A DNA stretch of 64,000 nucleotides from Desulforamulus ruminis DSM 2154. Lineage in GTDB: Bacteria; Bacillota; Desulfotomaculia; Desulfotomaculales; Desulfotomaculaceae. Each line of letters starts with the position of its first letter. The stretch's first letter is position 1. Below, in pieces: positions 17,643 through 26,805 of the stretch. The stretch spans positions 3,112,120 through 3,176,119 of the forward strand of contig NC_015589.1 of NCBI RefSeq assembly GCF_000215085.1. The letters run 5' to 3'. The notes below the pieces were generated by a model that had not been told where the DNA came from, did no database searches, and saw nothing but the letters and a program-made list of their open reading frames with translations. The position numbers were made by a program, and so were the translations under genes.

Positions 17643-18166
17643 CGAAGGTAGCCTCCTTTAAACATCATTAGGACAAAGATAACTCCTGCCAAAAAGCTTG
17701 CAAAATAAGGAACAAATTTTACGCTCTTAGGGGATGGATGAGCCACTTGGAATTCCATCCGGTAAAGCTTCTTTTGATCCATATCCAGAACCAGTACCCC
17801 GTCCGTTTGATAAACCAGATAATATTCCAGGAGCTGTCTGCGGATTTCCGGGGAATTCGGCTGTTGCGCCACCTGACCGGTTTTCACATCCACCACAAAG
17901 ACCTCTTTGCCCTTTTGGACTATCAGATCGGCTTGAATGTGACTTTTGTGAGATTTACCATTGATCTTGGTGACCACCGGCACCCGTTCCTGGACAGAAA
18001 GAATTTTGTACCCTTCTGAGGAAAGGAATTTTCGGGCGGCCAGTTCCGCCTTACCGGCTTTCAATACCCGGCGCCGAGAGGCGGCAGATTGAAACAATTT
18101 AATCATATTATAGAGCAAAAACCCACCAATGAGTATGCCCAGTACAAAAAGATCCCCCGGGAACAA
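17639..18166 (-). CDS. Membrane-anchored protein with PD-(D/E)XK nuclease-like core
   Basis: A 175-aa protein of unknown function. Hydrophobic helices at residues ~5-24 and ~150-168 bracket a soluble core. In the core HIQADLIVQKGKEVFVVDVKTGQ has the D...(D/E)xK arrangement of restriction-endonuclease-like folds, and an ELAARKFLSSEGYKIL segment resembles the helix that precedes it in such proteins. It may be a membrane-tethered nuclease or an inactive relative. It lies between tlyA and nadK, overlapping nadK by four bases, so it belongs to the operon. Confidence 0.72.
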   Translation of the reverse strand: MFPGDLFVLGILIGGFLLYNMIKLFQSAASRRRVLKAGKAELAARKFLSSEGYKILSVQERVPVVTKINGKSHKSHIQADLIVQKGKEVFVVDVKTGQVAQQPNSPEIRRQLLEYYLVYQTDGVLVLDMDQKKLYRMEFQVAHPSPKSVKFVPYFASFLAGVIFVLMMFKGGYLR

Positions 18167-18203
18167 AAAATCACCTCGCTTGGACTAGCCTCATGCTGAT
18201 TTT

Positions 18204-18330
18204 CTTTGAGGTCCTGTTGCTGGCCTAATATGTTTTTCTCTAGGGTCCTGTTATTAGTATTAAGTATGTTTCTCAGGCATTTGCTTGGAACCCATAAGAA
18301 ATACTTCTACGCAGCTACAGGATCCAATAG
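18204..18330. repeat. Intergenic hairpin repeat, copy A
   Basis: Between tlyA and the nuclease-like gene, GAGGTCCTGTTGCTG (18208-18222) and CAGCTACAGGATC (18312-18324) form imperfect inverted arms, with an internal GGGTCCTGTTATTAG. The same words occur in the element at 35850-36003 inside the spoIIIA operon. No protein is encoded. It is likely a small non-autonomous or REP-like repeat. Confidence 0.6.
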
Positions 18331-18379
18331 GAATCCCCTTAAGGAACACCCCCAAGGCCGGACCACAAAGGAATACCCT

Positions 18380-19186
18380 CTAGCTAAGCTCCCGGTGCGC
18401 TCTGGCTACCACCTCATCACAATCCGTTATAAGTTCTTGGGGAGAATGGCCTTTTAGGAAATAAAGAAGGTATTCAATATTTCCTTCGGGTCCCCGCACC
18501 GGTGAAAAATCCAGTCCCCCCACCTGCCACCCCAGATGGTCTACCACGCCAATCACCTTTTCAATGACGTCCCGGTGTACCTCCGGTTCCCGGACAACCC
18601 CCTTCTTGCCCACTCTTTCCTTGCCTGCTTCAAATTGCGGCTTGATGAGAGCGATGCCCTCGGTCACCGGAAGGGTAAGCATGGCCACCCGGGGCAGAAC
18701 CAGGGCCAGGGAAATAAAGGAAACATCCACTGTGACAAAATCCGGTCTTTCTTCCAATGCTTCCGGTTCTAAATAGCGAATGTTGGTGCGTTCCAAGGAA
18801 ACCACCCGGGGATCGGAACGAAGCTTCCAGGCCAACTGTCCGTAGCCAACGTCCACGGCATACACCCGTTTCGCTCCGTTTTGCAGCGCGCAATCGGTAA
18901 ATCCGCCGGTGGAAGCGCCAATATCCAACACCACCCGGTCTTGCAGATTGATTTGAAAGGCTTGAAGGGCCTTCTCCAGTTTCAGCCCTCCCCGGCTTAC
19001 GTAAGGCAGGGGATTTCCCTGTATCTCAATCTTGGTTCCGGGTTTAACCGGGTGGCCGGGTTTGTCCACCCTCTGCCCGTCAAGAAAAACCAGTCCCGCC
19101 ATCACGGCGGCCCGGGCCTTTTCCCGGCTGCTAAAAAAGTTGTTATTCACCAGATATACATCCAAACGTTCTTTGGTTATGGCCAA
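18380..19186 (-). CDS. tlyA: TlyA-family rRNA 2'-O-methyltransferase
   Basis: A ~268-aa protein with an N-terminal S4 RNA-binding domain (KERLDVYLVNNNFFSSREKARAAVMAGLVFLDGQRVDKPG) and a FtsJ-like SAM domain (VVLDIGASTGGFTDCALQNGAKRVYAVDVGYGQL). Family members 2'-O-methylate cytidines of rRNA. The frame is open to 19258, but I place the start at TTG 19186, eight bases after GGAGG, because family members begin just before the S4 domain. Follows dxs by about 100 bases. Confidence 0.9.
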   Translation of the reverse strand: MAITKERLDVYLVNNNFFSSREKARAAVMAGLVFLDGQRVDKPGHPVKPGTKIEIQGNPLPYVSRGGLKLEKALQAFQINLQDRVVLDIGASTGGFTDCALQNGAKRVYAVDVGYGQLAWKLRSDPRVVSLERTNIRYLEPEALEERPDFVTVDVSFISLALVLPRVAMLTLPVTEGIALIKPQFEAGKERVGKKGVVREPEVHRDVIEKVIGVVDHLGWQVGGLDFSPVRGPEGNIEYLLYFLKGHSPQELITDCDEVVARAHRELS

Positions 19187-19287
19187 GGTTTCGTCCTCCA
19201 GAAACTTTCCATAGAAAATCCGCTCGGTCCATAAATAGACGCGGGCAGCACGGTTCATCCATACTGCCCGGCCTGTTGAGGATCCTT

Positions 19288-21198
19288 TTACCGCCGAAGA
19301 GCTTTAAATTTAAACTCTTTTTTAACACCGGAACTCCGGTTGAGTACGGTTTTGACAATTTCTTCTGCGTTTAAGCCCAGATTTGCTTTTAAAATACCGG
19401 GTTTGCCATGCTCCACGAAACTGTCGGGAATTCCCAGCCGTTTTACCTTACAGTCGGCAAGGCCGGCCGATTCAAGCAACTCCAGGACGGCGCTGCCAAA
19501 ACCGCCCATTAATACATGTTCTTCAATGGTAACAACATTCCGGGTTAACCGGGCATAAGTCAAAATCAATTCCCGGTCTAGGGGCTTGATAAAGCGGGGA
19601 TTGACCACCGCCGCCCGTACCCCTTCGGCTGCCAGCGCATCCGCAGCCTTCAGGGCTTCTTCTACCAGGTTGCCCACCGCCAGCAGCAGTACGTCTTCGC
19701 CTTTCCGCAAGACCTCTCCCTTACCCAGGGGCAGGGCTTTTAATTCCCGGTCCAGTTCAATCCCTGTACCGGCTCCCCGGGGATAACGCACAGCCATGGG
19801 CCCCGGGTGCAGAATGGCGGTATGCAAAGCGTGCTGCAGTTCATTTTCATCCTTAGGCGCCACAATAACCAGATTGGGTATGTTTCTTAAAAAGGAAAGA
19901 TCGAATACCCCGTGGTGCGTAGGCCCGTCGTCACCAACCAGCCCCGCCCGGTCTAAGGCAAAGGTTACCGGCAGGTTCTGCAGGCAGACATCATGGAGCA
20001 CCTGATCGTAGGCCCGCTGCATAAAGGTGGAATAGATGGCGGTTACCGGTCTGTAACCGCTTGCCGCCAGGCCCGCGGCCATGGTAATGGCATGCTGTTC
20101 GGCAATCCCCACATCAAAATACCGGGCAGGGTATTCTTTGGCAAACAGGTTTAAACCGGTACCGCCGGGCATGGCGGCAGTAATGCCGACAATTTTTTCA
20201 TTGTCCCGGGCCAGTTTTACCAGGGTTTTGCCAAAAACCTCCGTATAGCTGGGCGGCCCGCCTTCCGCCTTTTTAATGTTGCCGGTTTCCACGTCAAAAG
20301 GTCCCACTCCATGGAAGCGATCCGGATTGCTTTCCGCCGGTTTATATCCCCTGCCCTTTTGAGTCAGCACATGGACCAACACCGGCCCATTGGCCGATTT
20401 GGCCTGCTGCAGCAGGGTCATGACCGCCTTGAGGTCATGTCCGTCCACCGGTCCCAAATAAGTAAAACCCAATTCCTCAAAGAACATTCCCGGGACAACC
20501 AAATATTTCAAACCATCCTTTAACCGGTCCACCACTTTCAATAGTTTAGCGCCGTGAGGGATTTTGTGTAAAAGGTCGGCGATTTCATCCTTGCTGCGAT
20601 AGTACTTGGGGTCGGTGCGGAGGCGGCTTAAATAACCGGACAGGGCTCCCACGTTGGGTGCAATGGACATTTCATTATCATTTAGCACCACAATTAAATT
20701 CTTCTGCAGGTGCCCGGCATGATTTAACGCCTCAAAGGCCATGCCCCCGGTCATGGAGCCGTCCCCGATCACCGCCACCACGGAGTATTCTTCACCTTTT
20801 AAATCTCTGGCCAGGGCCATCCCCAGGGCCGCGGAAATGGAGGTGCTGCTGTGGCCGGTGCCAAAAGCGTCATGAACGCTCTCATCGGGCCGGGGAAACC
20901 CACTGATTCCTCCGTACTGGCGCAGGGTGCCAAACTGGGACTGCCGGCCGGTAAGCAATTTGTGAACATAGCTCTGATGACCCACATCCCAGATGATCCG
21001 GTCAACAGAAGTGTTGAAAACTCTGTGCAGAGCCAGGGTTAGTTCCACCACCCCCAGATTGGGAGCCAGGTGCCCCCCGGTCACCGCCACCGTTTCCACA
21101 ATTTTTTCCCGGATTTCCTGCGCCAGGATTTGTAACTGCGGAATTTTTAAATTTTGCAAATCCTGGGGACTATAGATGGTTTTCAATATCGACGTCAA
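19288..21198 (-). CDS. dxs: 1-deoxy-D-xylulose-5-phosphate synthase
   Basis: A 636-aa thiamine diphosphate enzyme catalysing the first step of the MEP isoprenoid pathway from pyruvate and glyceraldehyde-3-phosphate. Motifs: [13 protein letters not shown], the [14 protein letters not shown] segment, [18 protein letters not shown] (TPP site) and [18 protein letters not shown]. Start TTG 21198. Close to ispA, so precursor and prenyl chain synthesis share an operon, with OLE RNA and oapA in between. Confidence 0.97.
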   Translation of the reverse strand: MTSILKTIYSPQDLQNLKIPQLQILAQEIREKIVETVAVTGGHLAPNLGVVELTLALHRVFNTSVDRIIWDVGHQSYVHKLLTGRQSQFGTLRQYGGISGFPRPDESVHDAFGTGHSSTSISAALGMALARDLKGEEYSVVAVIGDGSMTGGMAFEALNHAGHLQKNLIVVLNDNEMSIAPNVGALSGYLSRLRTDPKYYRSKDEIADLLHKIPHGAKLLKVVDRLKDGLKYLVVPGMFFEELGFTYLGPVDGHDLKAVMTLLQQAKSANGPVLVHVLTQKGRGYKPAESNPDRFHGVGPFDVETGNIKKAEGGPPSYTEVFGKTLVKLARDNEKIVGITAAMPGGTGLNLFAKEYPARYFDVGIAEQHAITMAAGLAASGYRPVTAIYSTFMQRAYDQVLHDVCLQNLPVTFALDRAGLVGDDGPTHHGVFDLSFLRNIPNLVIVAPKDENELQHALHTAILHPGPMAVRYPRGAGTGIELDRELKALPLGKGEVLRKGEDVLLLAVGNLVEEALKAADALAAEGVRAAVVNPRFIKPLDRELILTYARLTRNVVTIEEHVLMGGFGSAVLELLESAGLADCKVKRLGIPDSFVEHGKPGILKANLGLNAEEIVKTVLNRSSGVKKEFKFKALRR

Positions 21199-21213
21199 GC
21201 TCGTACACCCTCT

Positions 21214-21795
21214 TTATGATCTGGCCCGGCTTTTCTTACCCACACTACGGCCAGTCAGTTTTTCCCAGTAGGCTAAAATTCTACCTACAAAAAATATTAC
21301 ATCATTGCACCGTTCCAAAGCTACTGTTTTTCCCAAAGCTTTTCCTGAAACCGTAATGGAAGCAATGAAGGCGGTGATTAAAATGTTGGCCACCGCGGCA
21401 TCCACCCCTGGATTGTTCATTATAATTTTAACCACAATGGAGATCCCTAAAGCACCACTGACGGTGTTCACAATATCCCCAATGACATCATTGGTAATAT
21501 TGGCCACTTTATCGGCGTTGCGTAACAAAAAAACACCTTCTTTAGCCCCGCTTACACGTTTGGCGGCTTTGGCGTGAAAAGGTGCCTCCTGGGCTGCGGT
21601 AACTGCCGTTCCGATGATATCGGCAAGTATACCGATGAGTATAATGGTTAATAATCCTATAAAGGATATAAGTACGCTATTTACAATTCTTGTGAGGGCT
21701 TCAGAGGCGACGGAAAAGAGTACCGCTAAAATGAAGGAACCAAAAAACACAAAAATCAAATATTTTTTGGAAAGATTGGATTTATGGTTGCCCAA
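21214..21795 (-). CDS. oapA: OLE-associated membrane protein OapA
   Basis: A ~193-aa membrane protein with four hydrophobic helices (roughly residues 11-31, 36-60, 110-130 and 140-160). A lysine/arginine-rich central loop (HAKAAKRVSGAKEGVFLLRNADKVANI) and a basic C-terminus could contact RNA. Its place directly downstream of the OLE RNA and upstream of dxs is that of OapA, which binds OLE and anchors it to the membrane in Bacillus halodurans. I prefer the TTG start at 21795 (AGGAG seven bases upstream) over ATG 21810, which lacks a ribosome binding site. Confidence 0.85.
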   Translation of the reverse strand: MGNHKSNLSKKYLIFVFFGSFILAVLFSVASEALTRIVNSVLISFIGLLTIILIGILADIIGTAVTAAQEAPFHAKAAKRVSGAKEGVFLLRNADKVANITNDVIGDIVNTVSGALGISIVVKIIMNNPGVDAAVANILITAFIASITVSGKALGKTVALERCNDVIFFVGRILAYWEKLTGRSVGKKSRARS

Positions 21796-21833
21796 AAAAA
21801 TTCTCCTCATAACGAATCTATGTATGAAATTTG

Positions 21834-22420
21834 AATAAGTGACAGCAGACCAGGTAAATGTTGTGGCTTAGGTCCAGCAGGTTTTCCCATAACGGTACCG
21901 GATGTCGCCAAACCGGCGGTTTCCCATTAAACCGTATCTGAGGCGTCACCGCGCTCAGGGCTAGATTACCACTTAGTCCACACTTTAATCCCTGGCCTGC
22001 CCCGGCGGCAGCCGAACAGCCTAGGAGTTTTCCCCGACAGCATCCATCTTTCTTAGACTCTTTTGCAGCAAGGGTTTCATCCCACAATCACAAATTACGG
22101 GCCCGTATTCTGTGATCGTACCAGAGGAATCCACCGGTGCCACTTCAAGTCAGGCTACACTGCACGCAGCTTCCTACCACATGCAGGTTCACAACCAAGC
22201 CGTAGTTTGTCGTCTCCAACGCTCCACATACTTGGGTCTCCACGGGGACGGGGTCAATGCCCACATGCCATTGCAGGTTGCCCTTTCCCCTTAACTCCCA
22301 GTACCAGCCCCCAACTGGGCGTCGAAAGCCAGCGCCAGGAACTTCATCGTTGTGCCCTTAACGGATTTTTAGGCCCGCCTTCAGAAAGTGAATGCTGACT
22401 AGAATACTGTATCACTTATT
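21834..22420 (-). ncRNA. ole: OLE RNA (ornate large extremophilic RNA)
   Basis: A ~590-nt GC-rich stretch without a credible reading frame lies between ispA and oapA, exactly where OLE RNA is encoded in anaerobic and extremophilic Firmicutes. Its ends pair: AATAAGTGA at the 5' end (22412-22420) is complementary to TCACTTATT at the 3' end (21834-21842), a 9-bp closing helix continued by CAG/CTG. A sigma-A promoter sits just upstream (22447-22475). OLE forms a membrane ribonucleoprotein with OapA and is linked to Mg2+, cold and ethanol stress. I could not compare with the family's secondary-structure model. Confidence 0.85.
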
Positions 22421-22446
22421 ATTTAGGAATTTTTTACACGTTATGC

Positions 22447-22475
22447 ATTATAACATGTTCATGTTCAAGTCTCAA
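22447..22475 (-). promoter_or_regulatory. Sigma-A promoter of the OLE RNA
   Basis: TTGAGA (22470-22475) and TATAAT (22447-22452) are 17 bases apart on the minus strand, a near-consensus promoter. Predicted start near 22440, some 20 bases before the closing helix. It would let OLE, oapA, dxs and downstream genes be transcribed independently of ispA. Confidence 0.75.
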
Positions 22476-22573
22476 ACAGCTTAACTAACTATCCTAGACC
22501 CAGCCACTGAATGGCAGGCGATTTTTGCGGTTCTATGTCTCCTTCTCAAACCGGCGATGGCTCTGGCTTCGTT

Positions 22574-23464
22574 TTAATGATCTCTATTGATGATAAAATG
22601 CATGATGGAACGTAAAAATTCCCCTTTGGGGCCAAAAATTTTAAGAGCAGCCACCGCTTCCTCAGCAGCCAAGCCGGCCATTTTCCTGGCCTTTTCCATC
22701 CCATACAGGGCCGGATAGGTGGCTTTTTGATTTTTGACATCGCTGCCAACAGGTTTGCCGATTTTTTCTTGCTCGCCTTCAATATCCAGTAAATCGTCTT
22801 TAATTTGAAAGGCTAAACCCATTTGTTCCGCATAAACGGTTAACGCCTGAAGCTGTTCTTCCGAGGCCCCGTTTAAAATGGCGCCCGATCGGATAGCCGC
22901 CCTAAAAAGGGCGCCCGTTTTGTGGCGGTGGATGTACTCCAGCACCGAAGCCTCCACTTTTTTGTTTTCCGACAGGGTGTCCACCACCTGTCCGCCGATT
23001 AATCCCTGGGAACCCGCAGCCTGAGCGATTTCCACAACCACCCGGTTCACCGCTTGCGGGGAAAATTTCCCGGCACTTTGACCCATTAGCTCAAAGGCGG
23101 TGGTTAAAAGGGCGTCGCCGGCCAAAATCGCCATGGCTTCTCCATATACCTTGTGGTTGGTGGGCCTCCCCCGGCGGAAATCATCATTATCCATGGCCGG
23201 CAGATCATCGTGCACCAAGGAATAAGTATGAATCAGTTCCAGGGCGCAGGCCACCGGCATGGCAGAGGCGGCACCGGCCTCGTCCCCCACCGCCTCTGCA
23301 GCGGCCAGCACCAGGATGGGTCTTAATCGTTTGCCGCCGGCAAAGACACTGTAGCGCATGGCCTCGTGAATCACCGCCGGATGCTCATGATCCGGGGGCA
23401 GATACTTCTCCAGGGCCTCATCCACCAGCCGGGCTCTTCTTTTTAATTCCTCTTTTATATTCAC
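22574..23464 (-). CDS. ispA: Farnesyl/geranyl diphosphate synthase (IspA family)
   Basis: A 296-aa trans-prenyltransferase condensing IPP with allylic diphosphates. Both aspartate-rich motifs are present: [14 protein letters not shown] (first, DDxx(xx)D) and the second in KDDLLDIEG, plus GGKRLRP. I start at GTG 23464, which overlaps the xseB stop (GTGA) and follows GGAGG; the frame is open to 23557 but that would lie inside xseB. Provides C15/C20 prenyl chains downstream of dxs. Confidence 0.94.
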   Translation of the reverse strand: MNIKEELKRRARLVDEALEKYLPPDHEHPAVIHEAMRYSVFAGGKRLRPILVLAAAEAVGDEAGAASAMPVACALELIHTYSLVHDDLPAMDNDDFRRGRPTNHKVYGEAMAILAGDALLTTAFELMGQSAGKFSPQAVNRVVVEIAQAAGSQGLIGGQVVDTLSENKKVEASVLEYIHRHKTGALFRAAIRSGAILNGASEEQLQALTVYAEQMGLAFQIKDDLLDIEGEQEKIGKPVGSDVKNQKATYPALYGMEKARKMAGLAAEEAVAALKIFGPKGEFLRSIMHFIINRDH

Positions 23465-23700
23465 TTGCCTTTTCCTCCCGGTAAAGTTGCAGGCTCCTCG
23501 CTTACACTGCCATCGGCCAGTAAGACGCTGATCTTTTGCTCCGCTGCGGCCAAACAATGGTTGCAGTATTTAGAAAGGTTTATTCCTTCGGCAAAGAGTT
23601 CCAGCGCCTGGTCCAGGGGCAGTTGGCTGTTTTCCATTTCCCTGACCACTTCTTCCAGGCGGGTTAATGCCTCTTCAAAGGTCATTTCTTGCGAACCCAT
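23461..23700 (-). CDS. xseB: Exodeoxyribonuclease VII small subunit
   Basis: A 79-aa Xse[52 protein letters not shown] is the complete family pattern. It is the small subunit of the single-strand-specific exonuclease VII with XseA. Here folD and fchA separate it from xseA. Its stop overlaps the ispA GTG. Confidence 0.95.
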   Translation of the reverse strand: MGSQEMTFEEALTRLEEVVREMENSQLPLDQALELFAEGINLSKYCNHCLAAAEQKISVLLADGSVSEEPATLPGGKGK

Positions 23701-23715
23701 GTTTAACCCCCATTA

Positions 23716-24348
23716 TCATTTCATTCTTGTTTTCACGGTTTCCAGGACGTTTCTGCAAAGCTCTTCTCCCCGCAGGGCCAGTCTCTCTTTTTCCGCAGCC
23801 AGATGGTAGACCACCTGCCGGTCTTGAAGGTAGGGCAAATTGGCCTCAACCATCACTAAGGCCCCTTTTAAAGAAGCTTCCAGCAGGTGCGTCCCTACGC
23901 CCACATCGCTGATGGCCAGCTTGCTGCCCAGGGAAGCCAGCCGGGCGGCCAGTTCAAGATTCTCCACACAGGCTGCCGCAATGTCCAAGGGCACCCCGGC
24001 GGATAAAAGGGCCGCCTGCTGCTTGCTTTTCTCCCTTGCCGCCTTTTGTTCTTCCGTCTCCCTGGGCATAGCCAGGGCCGCCATAAACTGCTGAAAGGCC
24101 TCCATATCCTGCCGGGCCAGATCCTGCAATTTTTCCCGTTGCCCTTCTATGGCCCCGAGGATTTCCTGAATTTCCACCTCTACATCCCGGTACTTTTCTT
24201 TACCGCTGGTAATCCGGGCCACCATGGCCAGCAGCCCGCAAGCAAGGCCGCCGGTCATGGCGCAGACGCCTCCGCCTCCCGGTTCCGGCTCTGCCGAAGC
24301 GGTCCGGTCAAACAATTCCTTTACGGTCCACTGCAGATAATTTAACAT
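23716..24348 (-). CDS. fchA: Formimidoyl-THF cyclodeaminase-like protein (FchA family)
   Basis: A ~210-aa protein of the FTCD C-terminal family, with PGGGGVCAMTGGLACGLLAMVARIT near the N-terminus and a helical body. In one-carbon metabolism FchA-type proteins act as methenyl-THF cyclohydrolase or formimino-THF cyclodeaminase. I start at ATG 24348, which overlaps the folD stop and follows AGAGG; an in-frame start at 24369 lies inside folD. The folD pairing supports a folate role; which of the two reactions is unclear. Confidence 0.86.
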   Translation of the reverse strand: MLNYLQWTVKELFDRTASAEPEPGGGGVCAMTGGLACGLLAMVARITSGKEKYRDVEVEIQEILGAIEGQREKLQDLARQDMEAFQQFMAALAMPRETEEQKAAREKSKQQAALLSAGVPLDIAAACVENLELAARLASLGSKLAISDVGVGTHLLEASLKGALVMVEANLPYLQDRQVVYHLAAEKERLALRGEELCRNVLETVKTRMK

Positions 24349-25220
24349 GAAACCTCTGCTTCCTCCCATTTCCTGGCCTGTTCCTGCAATTGAATGCCCT
24401 TTACCAGGTTCTTCAGCATTAAAACGGTGGTCAGGCTGCCTACGCCTCCCGGTACAGGAGTAATGGCTCCGGCCACTTCCTTTAGGTTGGCAAAGTCCAC
24501 ATCACCCATGATTTGTCCGTCCACTTCACAAATTCCTGCGTCCACCACAACCGCTCCGGGTTTAATCATGCCGGCGGCAATCAAGCCGGGCTTACCCACG
24601 GCGGAAACAACAATATCCCCTTGCCGGGTAAAGTCCGCTAAGTTGCGGGTGCCGGTGTGGCAGACGGACACCGTGGCGTTTTCCGCCAGGGCCATAAAAA
24701 CCAGGGGTTTTCCTACGGTCTCACCTCTGCCCACAATGACCATGTGTTTGCCCGCCAGGGTAATTCCGGATCTTTTCATGATTTCCAGACAGCTTAAGGG
24801 GGTGGCCGGCTGCAGGCAGACGCCGCCGCTGATTAGATGTCCCCGGTTAAAGGGATGCAGGCCGTCCACATCCTTTAAAGGCGAAACCGCTTCCATCACC
24901 CGCTGTTTATTGATGTGCTTGGGCAGGGGCATCATCATTAAAATTCCGTGCACCAGAGGATCACTGTTTAGTTCTTCAATTTTAAGCTTTACATCCAATT
25001 CACAGGCGCTTTCCGGCAGGTCATGCTGTTCAAAGATCACTCCGGCCTTGCTGCTAACTTTATTTAAAAATTTAGCATAAGCCAGGGAAGCCGGATCAGT
25101 GCCTACAATGAGCACCGCCAGCTTGGGGTTAATTCCTCTTTCCTGCAACTGAAGCAGTTCATTTTTAAGTTCTTCCCGGAGAATATCGGCAACTTTCTTG
25201 CCATCCAGTATTTGAGTCAT
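24342..25220 (-). CDS. folD: Methylene-THF dehydrogenase/methenyl-THF cyclohydrolase FolD
   Basis: A 292-aa bifunctional folate enzyme. Motifs: DPASLAYAKFLNKVSSKAG (with the catalytic lysine), PLPKHINKQRVMEAVSPLKDVDGLHPFN, and the NADP-binding IVGRGETVGKPLVFM. It interconverts methylene- and formyl-THF and in acetogenic or sulfate-reducing relatives also serves the methyl branch of the Wood-Ljungdahl pathway. Start ATG 25220. Confidence 0.96.
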   Translation of the reverse strand: MTQILDGKKVADILREELKNELLQLQERGINPKLAVLIVGTDPASLAYAKFLNKVSSKAGVIFEQHDLPESACELDVKLKIEELNSDPLVHGILMMMPLPKHINKQRVMEAVSPLKDVDGLHPFNRGHLISGGVCLQPATPLSCLEIMKRSGITLAGKHMVIVGRGETVGKPLVFMALAENATVSVCHTGTRNLADFTRQGDIVVSAVGKPGLIAAGMIKPGAVVVDAGICEVDGQIMGDVDFANLKEVAGAITPVPGGVGSLTTVLMLKNLVKGIQLQEQARKWEEAEVSC

Positions 25221-25257
25221 GGGTCTCTCCTATCCTGCAAAATAATGCTGTCATGTG

Positions 25258-26454
25258 TTATTGATGTACTTCCTCCACCGAGCAATCCGCACAGCCTGAA
25301 TTTAGCCGTACTTGCACCCGTTGCCCGATGGTCAGGGATCCGGCGTCCGTGACGACCTTTCCCTCGGGCGTGCTGCAGATGCTGTAACCCCGGGCCAGGG
25401 TGGCTAAGGGGCTTAATACTTGCAATTTGCCCGCCAAATGAGACAGGGCGGCGGATTTATCCGCCAGGCTTAGTTTTGTCCCCCGCTCCAGGCTGGAAGT
25501 GAGTGCATCCAGCGCCTGCTGCCGGTTGCCGGTAATTAAGTAGGGACGCTGTAAGGTTTGCTGATTGGCCGCCAGGGCCAGCCGCTGCCGCTTACGTTCC
25601 ACAAGATTCAACAGGCCCTTTTCCATCTGCTGCTTTATGGCGGATAGATAGCGCGTCATGTCCCCATGGTCGGGCACCACCATCTCCGCCGCGGCGGAAG
25701 GGGTTGGCGCCCTTAAATCCGCCACCATGTCGGCAATGGTATAGTCCGTTTCATGCCCTACGGCAGAAATGACGGGAATCCTTGAACCGGCAATGGCCCA
25801 GGCCACTTCTTCGGTGTTAAAGGCCCATAGTTCCTCCAGAGAACCGCCGCCACGGCCCATGATAAGCACATCCACGTCCGGCAGGCGGTTCAACTGCTCC
25901 ATGGCCCGGCAAATATCCGGCGGCGCACCTTGTCCCTGAACCAACACCGGTGCAACAATCACTTGCAGCCCCGGCCAGCGGCGGCGAAGAATCTTCAGCA
26001 TATCCTGCAGGGCCGCTCCCGTAGGAGAGGTCACAATCCCAACGGTTCCGGGAATGCGGGGTAGAGGGCGCTTTCGCTCCGCTGCAAATAGCCCCTGGGC
26101 GGCCAGCTTTTGTTTCATCTGTTCAAAAGCAATGTAAAGGGCTCCGATCCCCTCGGGTTCCATCTCCTCGGCATAAAGCTGGTAACTGCCGTCCCGTTCA
26201 TAGACGGAAAGATAGCCCCGAATAATCACCGACATGCCGTTTTCCGGGCGAAAAACCAGGTTTCTGGCTCTGGAGCGGAACATCACGGTTTTTAAACAGG
26301 AATCCCGGTCTTTCAGGGTCAGGTAAATGTGCCCGGAAGTATGGAGTTTAAAGTTTGATATTTCCCCCTTTACCCATACGTTGGCCAAAAGAGGGTCCCT
26401 GGCAAACTTTTCTTTTATGTATTGGGTCAATTCCGAAACGGAAAGTATACGCAT
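25258..26454 (-). CDS. xseA: Exodeoxyribonuclease VII large subunit
   Basis: A ~398-aa XseA. The N-terminal OB fold (ILSVSELTQYIKEKFARDPLLANVWVKGEISNF) is followed by the catalytic domain with GIVTSPTGAALQDML, IMGRGGGSLEELWAFN and SAVGHETDYTIADMVADLRAPTPSAAAEM. I choose ATG 26454 (AAAGGA eight bases upstream) over the TTG at 26472. First gene of the long xseA-recN run; its promoter is not obvious in the repeat-containing spacer upstream. Confidence 0.95.
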   Translation of the reverse strand: MRILSVSELTQYIKEKFARDPLLANVWVKGEISNFKLHTSGHIYLTLKDRDSCLKTVMFRSRARNLVFRPENGMSVIIRGYLSVYERDGSYQLYAEEMEPEGIGALYIAFEQMKQKLAAQGLFAAERKRPLPRIPGTVGIVTSPTGAALQDMLKILRRRWPGLQVIVAPVLVQGQGAPPDICRAMEQLNRLPDVDVLIMGRGGGSLEELWAFNTEEVAWAIAGSRIPVISAVGHETDYTIADMVADLRAPTPSAAAEMVVPDHGDMTRYLSAIKQQMEKGLLNLVERKRQRLALAANQQTLQRPYLITGNRQQALDALTSSLERGTKLSLADKSAALSHLAGKLQVLSPLATLARGYSICSTPEGKVVTDAGSLTIGQRVQVRLNSGCADCSVEEVHQ

Positions 26455-26481
26455 GTCCCATTTCCTTTCCAAGCCCCTAAG

Positions 26482-26645
26482 AATAGAACGCGGATTTCAA
26501 ATGCAATTCATCCAATATTGAGAAGTTTTCAAACTGAAAACGGATAAAGCTTAATAAAGAATTTTCATTTTTTATTTTAAATTCATTCTTCACGACTTCC
26601 CTCATTGGTATTATATAAAGCAAGGTAAAAAATCCGCGTTCTATT
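26482..26645. repeat. Intergenic inverted-repeat element with 16-bp perfect arms
   Basis: AATAGAACGCGGATTT (26482-26497) and its exact complement (26630-26645) bracket 132 bases of AT-rich DNA upstream of xseA. The same word, with one change, begins the palindromic element at 50165. It has MITE-like form but no target duplication was confirmed. A 64-codon minus-strand frame inside it is probably not a gene. Confidence 0.6.
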
Positions 26646-26745
26646 GGTTTTTCTCCTTTGTTTTGGCGCATGACCTTTTGTATCTTTGTTTTCGTCTTTA
26701 CAGCCCGGTGGTCTTTGTCCGGTCCATTCCCAGGACCCGTAAGTC

Positions 26746-26788
26746 AAAGTGTACCGCCCCTTCGGTTCTGGAGGAGACGGTACACTTT
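26746..26788 (-). terminator. Hairpin downstream of nfnB
   Basis: An 11-bp perfect stem (AAAGTGTACCG/CGGTACACTTT) lies 18 bases past the nfnB stop. No T run follows on the minus strand, so its terminator role is tentative. Confidence 0.4.
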
Positions 26789-26805
26789 TATGCTTTCCTA
26801 TTATA

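Noticed and set aside
21818-22398. Two open frames (minus 21818-22087 and plus 22063-22398) and a resemblance to a decayed IS200/IS605 transposase
   Set aside because: The frames lack ribosome binding sites and recognised domains, no transposase motif could be read, and the position, closing helix and promoter fit OLE RNA.
26477-26671. 64-aa frame on the minus strand inside the inverted-repeat element
   Set aside because: It spans the repeat arms, has no RBS of note and no recognisable family.
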